Under the pieces are notes generated by a model. It ran no database searches, was not told the origin of the DNA, and saw only the letters and a program-made list of their open reading frames with translations. DNA of 64,000 nt, taken from contig NC_089232.1 in NCBI RefSeq assembly GCF_963924675.1, positions 33,802,842 to 33,866,841 of the forward strand. The letters run 5' to 3'. This stretch comes from Phocoena phocoena. Taxonomy: Eukaryota; Chordata; Mammalia; Artiodactyla; Phocoenidae. The translations under genes and the position numbers were made by a program. Positions 1 to 11,170 of this stretch are shown here, one piece after another (position 1 is the first letter of the stretch; every line of letters starts with the position of its first letter).

Positions 1-450
1 ACCTTGGAGAAAAAAGTAACTTAGGTTCACAAAAGTACCTGAATGTGAATGCTTAGCTGTAATTGCCAAGAAACTACTCAGATGTCTTTCAACTGGTGAA
101 TGGATAAAAGCACTGTGGTGCATCCAAACAACTGAATCCTAACTACTTAGCAATAAAATGGAACAAAATGTTGATTCACACAACAGTGGATGAACCTCAA
201 ATTCACTTTGTTTAGTGAAAGAATTGAGGGCCGAAAGGTTACATATTATGTAATTTGATTTGTTTGGCATTCTGGGAAAGGCAAAACTATAGTGAAATTA
301 CAAAGCAGTGGTTGCTAGGAGTTAGATGTTGCATAAAGTTGATTACAAAGGAGTAGCTGGAAAAAAGTTAGGGAATAATAAAACTGTTCTATATCATTAT
401 GGTGGTGGATAAAACTTTATGCGATTATCAAACCCATAGAACTATCACAC
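1..450 (+). mobile_element. L1 3'-end relic (old, plus orientation)
   Basis: Reads as the end of L1 ORF2 and the L1 3' UTR. Phrases such as 'gaatggataaa', 'cagtggttgctagg' and 'aactgttctatatc' followed by 'catagaactat' have the order and spacing of old mammalian L1M 3' ends. No open frame survives. The left end lies outside the window or is eroded, so the start is nominal. Confidence 0.6.
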
Positions 451-672
451 TGTTTTCCAAATGACTGCACCATTTTATGTTCCTACGAGCAGTCTATGAA
501 GTTTCTGATTTCTCCATATCCTGATCAACACTGGTTATTATCTGACTTCTTTATTATAGCCATCCTAATAAAGTTGTATCTCACTGCGGCTTTGATTTGT
601 ATTTTCTTGATAACTAACGACGTTGGAAATTTTTTATGTGCTTATTGCCAATTGTACATACATACGAGAGAT
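451..672 (-). mobile_element. L1 ORF2-end relic (minus orientation)
   Basis: The reverse complement reads as the distal part of L1 ORF2. On the plus strand 'gactgcaccattttatgttcc', 'tctccatatcctgatcaacactgg' and 'tgcttattgccaattgtacat' match the familiar minus-strand L1 reading. It abuts an oppositely oriented L1 3' end. Plus then minus is not the order expected from a single twin-priming event on this strand, so two insertions or a rearrangement are likely. The short frame at 496-684 is L1 shadow. Confidence 0.6.
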
Positions 673-1569
673 ATGTGTATCTGAGTGACTAATAATAAAA
701 CTTACTCTCTTTCCCATAAATATACTGTACCAGCTTCCTATCATGATATTAAAGATCTAGTAAGAAAGAACTAAATATTTATTCTGATTATCACACTCTT
801 CCAAAGCATTGTTGGAAGACATTTCAAGATTAAAGGATATATAGTGGGAAAACTATACATAAAAGCTTCTAATCACACTAAAGTCTTTACGTGAAGGCAT
901 AGGGAATGGAGAAAACAATATTGTCAATATTCAGAACTTGTTACATTAAGACGCAAACTGGAAGATATAAACAAATTCAACAATATGGAAAGTATTTATA
1001 TTACTGAAGACACTTTATTCAAATGTTGATCAGTCCCCCTTGAAACAGTATTTATTTACTTAGTTTATCAGTGTATGTGAAGTGGTTGGGATCTCGATTT
1101 TTGTTGAAGTTTGAATAGAACTATTACGCAGACAAAGGTTCACAGAAGTGTGCTTTATGTTGGCTAAAAGCTTATTTGCATATTATGCATTTTCTAGTAA
1201 TGTCTCCTATTGAAAATAGATTCTTGTTTCCTCAAGGCAATATTTAGAAGTCATATCTTCAGCTTTTAATACAAAATCATTAAGCCACTCAAATAATTTA
1301 ATATTTTAAGTCCTCCCATTTCAGACCAAAGGATGGGAGGAGAAACAAATAACACTGAGAAGGGTTATGATCAAATTCTTTTTTCCCCTCAATGTAAATA
1401 AAAAGTCCAAGTCACACAGAGGGAAGTTCTGGTAGAGACATTCTAATATGTGCAGGTCACTCTTTTGACTGACAAAAGGAACAACTAATTCTTCTGAAAA
1501 ATGAAGGCCGGCTTTAAAAAGATCATTTATAACTAAATAAAGATTTAAAACATATACTAAGTGTCTCAT
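673..1569. other. AT-rich sequence without a recognised feature
   Basis: I see no gene, structured RNA or recognisable repeat here. Base composition is AT-rich and open frames are short and uncharacterised. Confidence 0.5.
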
Positions 1570-1580
1570 GGGATCAATTT

Positions 1581-1790
1581 TTTTTTTTTTTTTTTTTGCC
1601 ATATCCAGGCCTCTCACTGTTGTGGCCTCTCCCGTTGCGGAGCACAGACTCCGGACGCGCAGGCTCAGCGGCCATGGCTCATGGGCCCAGCCGCTCCGCG
1701 GCATGTGGGATCTTCCCGGACCGGGGCACGAACCCGTGTCCCCTGCATCGGCAGGGGGACTCTCAACTACTGCACCACCAGGGAAGCCCC
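1581..1790 (-). mobile_element. Cetacean tRNA-derived SINE (young GC-rich subfamily)
   Basis: The element is read on the minus strand. Its poly(A) appears as a T run at the left, and the head 'gggcttccctggtgg' lies in reverse complement at the right. An 11-bp target-site duplication, gggatcaattt, flanks it at 1570-1580 and 1791-1801. The tRNA-like head and GC-rich body match the other SINE copies in the window. Open frames across it are SINE shadow. Confidence 0.92.
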
Positions 1791-1801
1791 GGGATCAATT
1801 T

Positions 1802-2113
1802 CTTTTTTAAAGGAAAAGCAGGTAGAAGATTTTTTTGAAGGTTACAAGTAAAGCAGTAGGATGTTTCCAAGAACTGCCATAACAAACGCTTAAAATCACT
1901 ATTTGGAGTTAGAAGAAGCATACCCTAAAAAGTTACACAATGCCTTATGGCTATCTTTGGGTTGGAAACTTTTATGTTTCTGAGTGTATATTGCAGGCAA
2001 AGAGTTAAGTCCAAGGTCCCTTTCAGCTTCCTCCAAAGTTCAAACAGGCTTACCTTGTGCTAGTATTAGCCTTCCATTATTCACAAATATCTCAATGGAA
2101 ATTATTAGACAGA
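1802..2113. other. Unassigned sequence between two SINEs
   Basis: No recognisable gene or repeat is visible between the flanking SINE copies. Confidence 0.45.
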
Positions 2114-2230
2114 GACTTCCTGGTGGTCCAGGGGTTCGGACTCCATGCTTTCACTGCCAAGGGCTCGGGTTCAATCCCTGGCCAGGGAACTGAGATCCCA
2201 CAAGCTGCGTGGCACAGCCAAAAAAAAAAA
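2114..2230 (+). mobile_element. Short tRNA-derived SINE (CHR/Bov-tA-like)
   Basis: A compact element of about 117 bp beginning 'gacttcctggtggtccag', with an internal B-box-like 'gggttcaatccctgg' and ending 'gcgtggcacagccaaaa' before a short A tail. It is older and shorter than the GC-rich cetacean SINEs. No clear target-site duplication was found. Confidence 0.82.
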
Positions 2231-2507
2231 TCGATAGACGTCCAACAAAATGAGGATAATGGTGAGATGTTTACTGCCGAATGATCTTTGGATAGCAAAT
2301 AGCCAAGATTTCTCTAATTTGTTTTAAAACCTATCTGTTCTATATAACTTTTGGTAAATGATCTAACGTACATCTAAAGTATAAACCAGCTGAAATAGTT
2401 CTCTTAAGGACAAATATAGAATTTCTTTCAAGAAGGAAAACAAACAAAACCTCGTTCAGTAAATAAATAAAAACATTTCTCTCAAAGTAATAAATACTTT
2501 TTGTAGA

Positions 2508-3985
2508 AATACAGTAATTGAAACAGCATGGTACTGGCATAAAGACAGACAAATAGATCAGTGGAACAGAATAGAGAGCCTAGAAATAAATGCACCTATG
2601 GTCAATTAATTTACAACAAAGGAGGCAAGAATACACAGTGAAGAAAAGACAGTCCCTTCAATAAGTGGCGCTGGGAAATCTGGATGGCTACATGTAAAAA
2701 CAAATGAGATTAGAACATTTCCTCACACCATATACAAAAATAAACTCAATATGGTTTAAAGGCCTAAATGTAAGACCTGAAACCATAAAACTCCTAGATG
2801 AGAACAAAGGCAGAAATCTCCCTGACATCAATCATAGCTATAATTTTTTTGGACCTGTCTCTTAAGGCAACAGAAGTAAAAGCAAAAATAAACAATGGGA
2901 CCTAATTAAACTTAAAATGTTTTGCACAGCAAAGGAAACGACTGACAAAAGGAAAAGACAACCTACTGAATGGGAGTAACTATTTGCAAATGATAAGTGG
3001 TCAATATCCAAAATATATAACTAGCTCATACAACTCAATATCAAAAAACCAAACAACCCAATTTAAAAAGTGGGCAGAAGACCTGAATAAACATTTTTCC
3101 AAAGAAGACATACAGATGGCCAACAGGCAAATGAAAAGATGCTCAACATCACTAATCATTAGAGAAATGCAAATCAAAACTACAATCAGGTATCACTTCA
3201 CACCTGCTAGAATGGCTAACATCAAAAAGGCCACAAATAACAAATGTTGACAAGGATGTGGAGAAAAGGGAACCTTAGTGTACCAATGTAAATTGGTATA
3301 GGCACTATGGGAAACAACATGGAGGTTCCTCAAAAAACTAAAAATAGAAATACCATATGATGCAGCAATTTCACTCCTGGGTATATATCAGGAAAAAATA
3401 AAAACACTAATTTGAAAAGATACATGCACCTCAATGTTCATAGCAGCATTATTTCCAAAAACTAAGATAGGGAAGCAACCTAAGTGTCCCTCAACAGATG
3501 AATGGATAAATAAGATGTGGTCATATATACACAATAGAATATTACTCACTCATAAAAAAAGAATGAAATTCTGGCATTTGCAGCAATGTAGATGGACCTA
3601 GAAAGTATCATACTTAGTGAAATAAGTAAGAGAAAGACAAATACTGTATGCTGTCATTTATATGTGGAATCTAAAAAGTAAAACAAATGAAAGTATATAA
3701 CAAAACAGAAACAGACTCAGATATAGAGAACAAACTCATGGCTACCAGTGGGGAGAGGGAACAAGGGAGGGGCATGATGTGGGTACAGAATTAAGATGTA
3801 TAAATTACTGTGTATAAAATAGATAAGCGAAAGGATATATTGTACAGCATAGGGAAAATAGCCATTGTTTTGCAACAACTTTAAATGGAGTATAATCTAT
3901 AGAATTGTCAAATTCCTATGTTGCAAACTTGAAATTAATACAATCTTGTAAATCAACTATACTTCAATAAAGAAATAATAATTCT
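2508..3985 (+). mobile_element. 5'-truncated L1: ORF2 C-terminus and 3' UTR
   Basis: Contains the distal L1 ORF2 region ('gtactggcataaagacagac', then 'gatgtggagaaaaggg', 'catggaggttcctcaaaaa' and 'gatggacctagaaagtatc') followed by the 3' UTR ending near 'atacttcaataaag'. The open frame at 2984-3250 preserves about 88 residues of ORF2, but frameshifts and stops break the rest. It is truncated far from the reverse transcriptase core and cannot be active. I did not find convincing target-site duplications. Confidence 0.88.
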
Positions 3986-5234
3986 GAAGTTTTGGTAGAG
4001 ATCAACATGATTTCTAAGTATATCTTGGAAGGGAGAGTGAAAGAAAATAAAGGAGAGTGAAAGAAAATAGATTGAACAGTGAAAGAGGGTGATTTGAATT
4101 AGTATGATAGTCTCTCAATGTAAATGTAATATGTTCTTCTCCAGAGACCAACTCAAAAGTCCTCTTATGGCTCCACAGTTCAAAGGTTCTATTCAGGTTT
4201 TCCTTCAGCAATTTCTGCTTTTGATACTCACACTTCTAGTAAGGCTGTGGCTATAAGTGTTGGCCCTGGGTAGCTTCTTCTATTTCACTTTATGTCTCTC
4301 TTTTTTTCTCTGTGTCTGTCTCTTTCTCTCTCTCTTTTATATTATTGCTCACTTTTTTTCTTTACTTCATTGAGAGGTAAAAAGTCTTGCCCATTTTATA
4401 CTAATAAGAACTAAACCATTACTGTCTACCATTCCTCCCAGCTCAGATGTTTGTGATGGCATACAGAATCCTATTTAGAAATATTTCCTTCCTTCTTTCT
4501 TCCTACTCTTTCTTCCCTCCCACCATCACTTCCTTCCTTCTTTCCTTCCTTCCTTTCTTCCTTCCTTTTTAATCAAAAACTTACAGACCCAAGAGAGATG
4601 GGAAGGTAGCATTATGGCACTCAAGCAAGGAAGCACTCAACAGATTCAGATGTTTGCTACATGCAGGGACTTGTACATATAAATAATTATGTTGAGGATA
4701 CCAGGAATCAGTGTTCTCACTGTCAGAGATAAGAGATACAAATACAGAAAGGGGGAAGTTAAAATAAACCCTGTGGTTTTGTATTGGTAATGAAGAGATT
4801 AGTATAAACTGTATATACTATGTATAATTTCCTAGTGCTGTCCACTAAGGGAGACTAAGGTAGTGGCAACCCAGTAGCAATAGCAACACTTATCACCCAA
4901 CTATTGGTTTCTATTTACCATTCTCCACTAGAGGAATTAGGACTCCTTGGAAAAATGGCTGTCTCCAGGGAAAAACAAGATGGACTGAAATAACTTTGGG
5001 GGCCAGAAAGTAAGGAAGGGCCTAAAAAAATGATAGAATCATGTCAAAAGAATGCAGATATTTTCTTGAAGGAATTCTCATTGCCTAAATCTGGGACAAT
5101 TTTAGCATTACAATAAATTCTGATAGTAGTGGACAATAATAATTGTAAGAAAATAGGGTTCTGCCGGTTTACACTGATATAAATGATAAATAGCTTCACC
5201 TTACAATAAAATGTCAACTAATAAATGAGATCAA
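3986..5234. other. Mostly unique sequence with pyrimidine-rich patches
   Basis: No gene recognised. A CT-rich stretch lies at about 4290-4345 and a TTCC-type simple repeat at 4480-4568 (listed separately). The rest is AT-rich and unassigned. Confidence 0.45.
4480..4568. repeat. Imperfect (TTCC)n simple repeat
   Basis: Repeated ttcc/ttct units, interrupted by 'ctactc' and 'caccatcac', form a polypyrimidine patch of about 90 bp. Confidence 0.85.
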
Positions 5235-5395
5235 TATTATTATTTCAATTTTACAGCTAAGGAAACTGAAGCAAACTGCACCTTGGAGAGGTTAATCAAC
5301 TTTCTCTTTGTCATACAACTAGTAAGTGTTACAGTCAGGCCTAAACTCAAATCTGCCTGACTCTAGACTCCAAGTTCTTAACCAGTACATTTAGT
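5235..5395 (+). mobile_element. MIR SINE relic
   Basis: Matches the MIR core and tail: 'ttttacagctaaggaaactgaagc' style core, then 'gagaggttaatcaac', 'catacaactagtaagtg' and 'gttcttaaccagta'. The copy is ancient and heavily substituted. Confidence 0.85.
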
Positions 5396-6492
5396 TTTCT
5401 ATTTCTAATCTTATGACTTTCAGAGCAAGTCTAGACCTCTTGGCATGATTGCTGGCTTTCTCTGAAGGTTTGGCAACAATCTCAGTAGTTGTAAGCATGT
5501 AATGGAGCTGTGGGTCCAGTAGCCATCATTATAAACTAAACCCACCTTTCATGTTTCCCCAAACACTCCTTCGTGTCCTACTCTTTACACAACCTTCCCC
5601 AACTTGTGACCCAAATGCTGTGACTGAACATTCATACCCATAACATTTTCCAGGTTTGGATTTTGCTTTTAGGAGTTGGAATTACTGTTGATATAATTTC
5701 TTTTTTAAGAGCTCAACAAAACCCTTTTTTTGAGAGAACTCAGTTAGCAGAGACCAAATTCATTCCCTACTCTCCCTCGGCTCCAAAAGAGTAGAACCAG
5801 CCAGCAACTCAGACGAGAGAACATATTTTGTAACAGACCCTCAGCAAGCTTTGTATAAGACACCAGATGCCAGCCAAAGACAACCTCTCCTCATGTCTCC
5901 CATGCTAGAACTTTCCTTTCTAATTACAGTAAAAGGTTTGCAGGCATACAGATGTTCAAAATAAAATTAGACTTGTTCGAAACAGGTTCACTCTTGAAAT
6001 AGGGCAAATTAGATGTAGTCTGGGTTTTTACCATTTAACTGGTTGGCTAGCTAAGACTTGGTGCCTACACAGCACAATAGTGCTGACATTTAAGAAAAGG
6101 TCTTTTAGTTTGATCACATGATCCTTAAACCCACTAATTGACACACAGCCATATGCCATTCTCCATAACACAACTTGGCAATAGCCCGTATTTCCTGCTC
6201 TGAAATATTGAGATTCTAAGCCAAATACGTGAGAGAATTAGTCATGGACTTTGCTCCTCTTTGACTTCATAAGTTAAAGGTAAGTCTATGAATGTTAATA
6301 ATCACAGTTACAGGTCTTGGTGCATAACGTTAATGATACAGTATCGTATAGCCTAGCTTTATAACATTACAAGGCGGAGTTCTCAGCCAAAACCCACCAC
6401 CACTGGATTAAGAACCTGTGGGGTGCTGAGCACTTAGGAATTTGCCAGTTTCCCCTTCCTCTATTCCTCTTTTCAACTACATAATAGGTTCA
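5396..6492. other. Unassigned sequence
   Basis: No coding potential, RNA gene or identifiable repeat is evident. Open frames are all short. Confidence 0.45.
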
Positions 6493-6890
6493 TTTTTTGT
6501 TTTTTAATTTTTATGGGGGTGTAGTTGATTTACAATGTTGTGTTAGTTTCAGGTGTACAGCAAAGTGAATCTATTATACATATACATAATATCCACTCTT
6601 TTTTAGATTCTCTTCCCATATAGGTCATTACGAAGTATTGAGTAAGGTTCCCTGTACAATACAGTAGGTCCTTATTAGTTATTTTATATATAGTAGTGTG
6701 TCTGTGTCAATCCTAATCTTCAAATTTATCCCTCCCCCGCCCTTATCCCCAGTAACCATAAGCTTATTTTCTACGTCTGTAACTCTATTTGTTTTGTAGA
6801 TAAGTTCATTTGTAGTCACTTTTTAGATTCTACATATATGATATCATATGATATTTGTCTTTCTCTGTCTGACTTACTTCACTCCCATAA
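6493..6890 (-). mobile_element. L1 3' UTR fragment (minus)
   Basis: The plus strand shows the reverse complement of the L1 3' UTR: 'tagttgatttacaatgttgtg', 'caggtgtacagcaaagtga', 'attctcttcccatataggt' and 'tctttctctgtctgactt'. The element's 3' end faces left. It lies about 85 bp from an oppositely oriented L1 tail. Confidence 0.88.
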
Positions 6891-6974
6891 TAGATAATTC
6901 TTAAAAGAAAAAAAAAAATTTAACCATTCGCAGTGTAAAACCAAAATAAATACAATGCAAGTAAAGTGTAAATC

Positions 6975-7420
6975 ACAAATCAGAGTGAAGTAGGTCAGAA
7001 AGAGAAAAACAAATACCGTATGCTAACACATATATATGGAATCTAAAAAAAAAAAGGTCATGAAGAACCTAGGGGCAGGACGGGAATAAAGACGCAGACC
7101 TACTACAGAATGGACTTGAGGACACGGGGAGGGGGAAGGGTAAGCTGGGACAAAGTGAGAGCGTGTCATGGACATATATACGCTACCAAATGTAAAATAG
7201 ATAGCTAGTGGGAAGCAGCCACACTGCACAGGGAGATCAGCTCGGTGCTTTGTGGCCACCCAGAGGGGTGGGATAGGGAGGGTGGGAGGGAGAGAGACGC
7301 AAAAGGGAAGAGATATGAGGATACATGTATATGTAGAGCTGATTCACTTTGTTATAAAGCAGAAACTAACACACCATTGTAAAGCAATTATACTCCAATA
7401 AAGATGTTATAAATAAATAA
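6975..7420 (+). mobile_element. L1 3' UTR fragment (plus, cetartiodactyl type)
   Basis: Contains the late ORF2/3' UTR junction 'gtcagaaagagaaaaacaaata', the G-rich tract 'cggggagggggaaggg', and the terminal 'gcaattatactccaataaag' before an A/T tail. This 3' UTR type is widespread in whales and other artiodactyls. It carries no open frame of interest, and the 78-residue antisense frame is shadow. Confidence 0.88.
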
Positions 7421-7724
7421 AGCCCTATTCAGGTTTAAAAAAAAAAAGAAAGATGTATTTCATTTTAAGCTCTACTGATTCTTATCTTTAAGGTTTTTCA
7501 AAAATGTATTTCAAAAGGCATTTCTTAAACTGTAATAAAAAAAATCAAATATAATTCTTCCACAGAAGATCTAAAATGAACATAAGTGATGCATACCTTA
7601 GAATGTAAAGTCTATCTTTACATTCTATCTCAAATAAGTGTGACTTGTAAGTTAAGGTGATATTCTTTTGTCACACCTGATGGGAAGGTGACCTAGATGA
7701 TGATTTCTATCTCTTTTGTGTATT
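7421..7724. other. Unassigned AT-rich sequence
   Basis: Begins in the A-rich tail region of the preceding L1. Nothing else is recognisable. Confidence 0.45.
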
Positions 7725-7901
7725 GTGACACGCGGGACCTAGAGCACGTGAGCTTCGGTAGTTGCGGAGTGAGGGCTCAATAGTTGTGGCTCACGGGCTT
7801 AGTTGCTCCATGGCATGTGGGATCTTCCTGGACCAGGGATATAACCCATGTCCCCTGCATTGGCAGGCAGATTCTTAACCACTGTGCCACCAGGGAAGTC
7901 C
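7725..7901 (-). mobile_element. CHR-type SINE (older subfamily)
   Basis: Reverse complement of a CHR SINE. On the plus strand 'gttgctccatggcatgtggg', 'cccctgcattggcaggcag' and 'ccaccagggaagtcc' are diagnostic. It is more diverged than the GC-rich copies. The tail end and duplications are not clear. Confidence 0.88.
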
Positions 7902-7984
7902 ATGTCTCTTAGATTTAACATTTATAAAATGAGAAGGCATCAAGATTTCAACTGCCATATCATTTATTTGTTATATTAGTAAAT

Positions 7985-8370
7985 ACACTAGCAATTACTC
8001 TTTTGGGAATTGATCCTTAAATATACTTGCACACATGGTGTATGTATAAAGTTATTTACTGCAGTGTTATTTTTTAAGACATAAAGATGGGAGAAAACAT
8101 GAGAGCCCATTAAAAAGGGACAGTCGAATAATGTACATTTATACACTGGAATTGTGTGCAGGCATCATAAAACAACTCAGGAAAAAACTGATGTTGAACT
8201 GATAAGATTTCCAAGGTATTCTATTAAGTGAGAAATCAAGGCACAGAAGAGTTTACATAGTCTGCCATCATTTGTAAAATATATATATCAATTTTTTCTT
8301 TTATGTACACAAAATAGCTCTCTGGAAAAGTAAGCAAGAAATTAATAACAATGGTTTAGAGATTAAAGTT
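7985..8370 (+). mobile_element. Old L1 3'-end relic
   Basis: Weak but ordered similarity to old L1M 3' ends: 'gggaattgatccttaa', 'catttatacactggaattgtg', and later 'gtaagcaagaaattaataac' followed by 'aatggtt'. Highly diverged, and its boundaries are approximate. Confidence 0.6.
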
Positions 8371-8559
8371 TGTTGGACCTTTATGGGGTGGATCAGATCC
8401 ATATATATTAAATTTTATGCCCTAAAAACAGAAAACACATTTTAGTTTCCTCTAGTACCTATGAAAAAAGTGACTATGGGATAGCATTTAAGAATAGTAA
8501 AAATTAATGCATATAAACTATTTTTATGAAGCAAATATATCACAGCAAAGCCTTAAAAT

Positions 8560-9193
8560 GCATAAAAAGAACAGAGCAGATCAATATGCCTATGAATATA
8601 AAAGTAAACCCTAAGTAATACACTATTAGAGGGAATCTAACAGTACGTGAAAAGAATATATATACCTGACCAAGTGGGGTTTATTGCAGGGGTGAAACAA
8701 TACTGCTCTGTATTAATACATTAAAAGGGAAAAATGATAAGCATGTCTACAGGTGCTGACAAGGCATTTGAAAAAGTTTTATATGAACTTTTGACTGAAA
8801 AAATGAACCTGGAATTAGAAAAGAAATACACAGATATTTTAAATAAAATAGGGAAAAGTAATACTTCCTAACAAAATGAGAATTGACACATATAAAATTT
8901 CAACTCTAAAGTCAATATATGCCTAATGGAAAAATACTAGATTCATTACCAGTAATATCCAGAACACCACCAAGTGGTCAATACCACCATTATTATCTGT
9001 CACTGTTTTTGAGGCACTAGCCATTGTAATGAGGAAGGAAAACAGAGGTAAAATTGTTCAAGTTGGAAAATAGAAGGTAAAATTATTATTTTTGATGTTG
9101 TGATTGTACACATGGAAAATCCCAAAGACTTAACGATATATTGCAAACAGTAAGATAATGTATAAATGTGGATGAGTACAAAACTAATATCCC
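8560..9193 (+). mobile_element. Old L1, ORF2 part (segment 1 of 3)
   Basis: Includes the ORF2 stretch 'gaccaagtggggtttattgc', then 'ggtgctgacaaggcatttga' and 'gttttatatgaacttttga', which corresponds to the region just after the reverse transcriptase core. It continues across a SINE insertion into segment 2. Stops and indels are frequent. Confidence 0.8.
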
Positions 9194-9470
9194 GGGACTT
9201 CCCTAATGGTCCAGTGGTAAAGAATCCACTTTCCAATGCGGGGCATGTGGGTTCGATCCCTGGTCGGGGAACTAAGATCCCACCTGCCACGGGGCAACTA
9301 AGCCCGTGCACTACAACTACTGAGCCCAGGCGCCTCAACTAGAGAAAGAAAACCTGCACGCCACAACTAGAGAGAAGCTCACGTGCCGCAACTAAGATCC
9401 CGCATGCCTCAACTAAGAGCCGACGCAGCCAAAAATAAAAATAAATAAATAAAATAAATATTTTAAAAAT
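9194..9470 (+). mobile_element. CHR-type SINE nested in L1
   Basis: Starts with 'gggacttccctaatggtcc', has a tRNA-like head with 'gggttcgatccctgg', and ends 'cgcagccaaaaataaa' with an A/T tail. It splits an old L1. The flanking duplications are slightly diverged: ctaatatccc at 9184-9193 and ctgatatccc at 9471-9480. The L1 text resumes directly after it. Confidence 0.92.
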
Positions 9471-9480
9471 CTGATATCCC

Positions 9481-10546
9481 AAATCCAGGACTTTCCTATA
9501 CAGGAAGAGCAACAAATTACAAGATATCATGGAAGAAAAGATCCCAATTACAATAGCAAAATAGTAACAATAGAAGATATAAGGAAAAAACTAGATAAGC
9601 AGAATCTGTGATATTACAATGTATAAAAGGAAAATATTAAAAATAACACTGAAAAGCAAAACGAAGGCTTTAATAATTAGAAAAGCTATATTTATTCAAT
9701 AATTTATGTCAAGGCTACTGAAAAGCTATTTTAAAAAACTGGATCCCTAACTTATACCATATGCCAAAATAAATGCCAAGTGGATCAAATATTTTATCAT
9801 AAAAGATTAACAAAGAGGTAATAAAAAGAAAACATGGAAGGTTTAAAAACCTGATAAAAATATCTAAAATACATATCATAGGCAATGTGATAAGTTCTTA
9901 TCTATATAAAGAGCTCCTATTATCAAATAAGGCAAAAACAAGCCAATAGAAAACTAGGCAAGCAGCATGATCAGATAATCGTTAACAAAGAAGAACCACA
10001 TGTCTTTTAAAACATGTAAAGTTAACCCCACTCAATATAAGAGGAACATAAAACTTACAACATAAGATGTCATTTTTTTTCACCTAAAAGTTTGACAAAA
10101 TCTGAATGATTGATTGCCAATGAGTTTGGCAAAAGTGCCAATGAGTTTGGCAAAAGTGGCATTCTCATACAAGGCTGGTGGAAATATACATTTGCACAAC
10201 CTCTATAGAATACAATCTGTCAAAATCTATAGAAATTTAAAATGCTTATTTGCTCTGACCCTGTAATTTGACGTCTAGGAACTTATCTTGCAGATACGTT
10301 GACATATATGCATATATTTGTATGAACGATTGATGCTGCACTGTCATTAACAAAAATACAAAAATTAAAATAAAAGAACCAAAATCTCCATTGATAAAGA
10401 GTTATCAGTTAAGTAAATTATGGCAAATTCAAATGATATAAAACTATCCAAGTGTAAACAAGAATGAGTTAATTATATGCACTGAAATGGAAGGATTTCC
10501 TAGATAGAGTATTAGGTGAAAAAAATAAGGTATAAAAATATTTATC
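9481..10546 (+). mobile_element. Old L1, ORF2 end (segment 2 of 3)
   Basis: Continues the L1 interrupted at 9193: 'acaagatatcatggaagaaa', 'ctcctattatcaaataaggc', 'caaggctggtggaaatatac' and other text ordered as in ORF2 and the early 3' UTR. Contains a private 21-bp tandem duplication near 10.1 kb. No frame of useful length survives. Confidence 0.75.
10116..10157. repeat. 21-bp perfect tandem duplication
   Basis: The unit gccaatgagtttggcaaaag plus a final t occurs twice head to tail at 10116-10136 and 10137-10157, with no mismatch. It lies inside a decayed L1, so the duplication is much younger than its host element. Confidence 0.95.
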
Positions 10547-10941
10547 GGGCTACCCTGGTGGCGCAGTGGTTAAGAATCTGCCTGCCAATGCAGGGGACAC
10601 GGGTTCGAGCCCTGGTCCGGAAAGATCCCACATGCCACGGAGCAACTAAGCCCGTGCACCACAACTACTGAGCCTGTGAGCCACAACTACTGAGCCCACG
10701 CGCCACAACTACTGAGCCTGCGCTCTAGAACCCACGAGGCACAACTATGGAAGCCACGCGCCTAGAGCCCATGCTCCGCAACAAGAGAAGCCACTGCAAT
10801 GAGAAGCCCGTGCACTGCAACGAAGAGTAGCCCCCGCTCCCTGCAACTAGAGAAAGCCCACGTGCAGCAACGAACACCCAACGCAGCCAAAAATAAATAA
10901 GTTAAATTAAATAAATAACTACCAGGAATCGCTTGCAATGA
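10547..10941 (+). mobile_element. Full-length long CHR-type SINE
   Basis: About 395 bp starting 'gggctaccctggtggcgcag', with the tRNA-like B box in 'acgggttcgagccctgg'. The body contains three successive copies of a 'ccacaactactgagcc' unit, then degenerate 'gcaactagagaaagccc' units, and ends 'cgcagccaaaaataaataag'. A probable duplication, ataaaaatattt, flanks it at 10532-10543 and 10942-10953. It is the longest SINE copy here and splits the same old L1 as the element at 9.2 kb. Confidence 0.9.
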
Positions 10942-10953
10942 ATAAAAATATTT

Positions 10954-11170
10954 TTTAAAAAATTTATCATTTGGGTAAACAAATACATAATGTTATATGA
11001 AAGTGTATGAATGTATGTTGGCAGATAATGTATGAAAGATACATAAGAAACTGATATGAGTGCTAGCCACTAGGAAGAGGAACCAGGAAACTTACTTTTC
11101 ATTATTTTGAGTTTTTAGAATTATGTACCATTTACATGTTTTACCACTCCATAAATATAATTCTTTTAAA
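10954..11170 (+). mobile_element. Old L1 3' end (segment 3 of 3)
   Basis: Resumes after the SINE with typical old L1M 3' UTR text: 'tgctagccactaggaagagg', 'cattattttgagtttttaga' and 'taccatttacatgttttacc'. The three segments together make one L1 of about 2.6 kb, counting the inserts. Confidence 0.7.

Noticed and set aside
2984..3250. An 88-codon frame with recognisable protein similarity
   Set aside because: It is a fragment of L1 ORF2 in a 5'-truncated dead element, not a host gene.
10547..10625. tRNA-like sequence with a B box (gggttcgagccc)
   Set aside because: This is the tRNA-derived head of a SINE. It lacks a proper acceptor stem and the element has SINE tail and duplications. The same holds for all other SINE heads.
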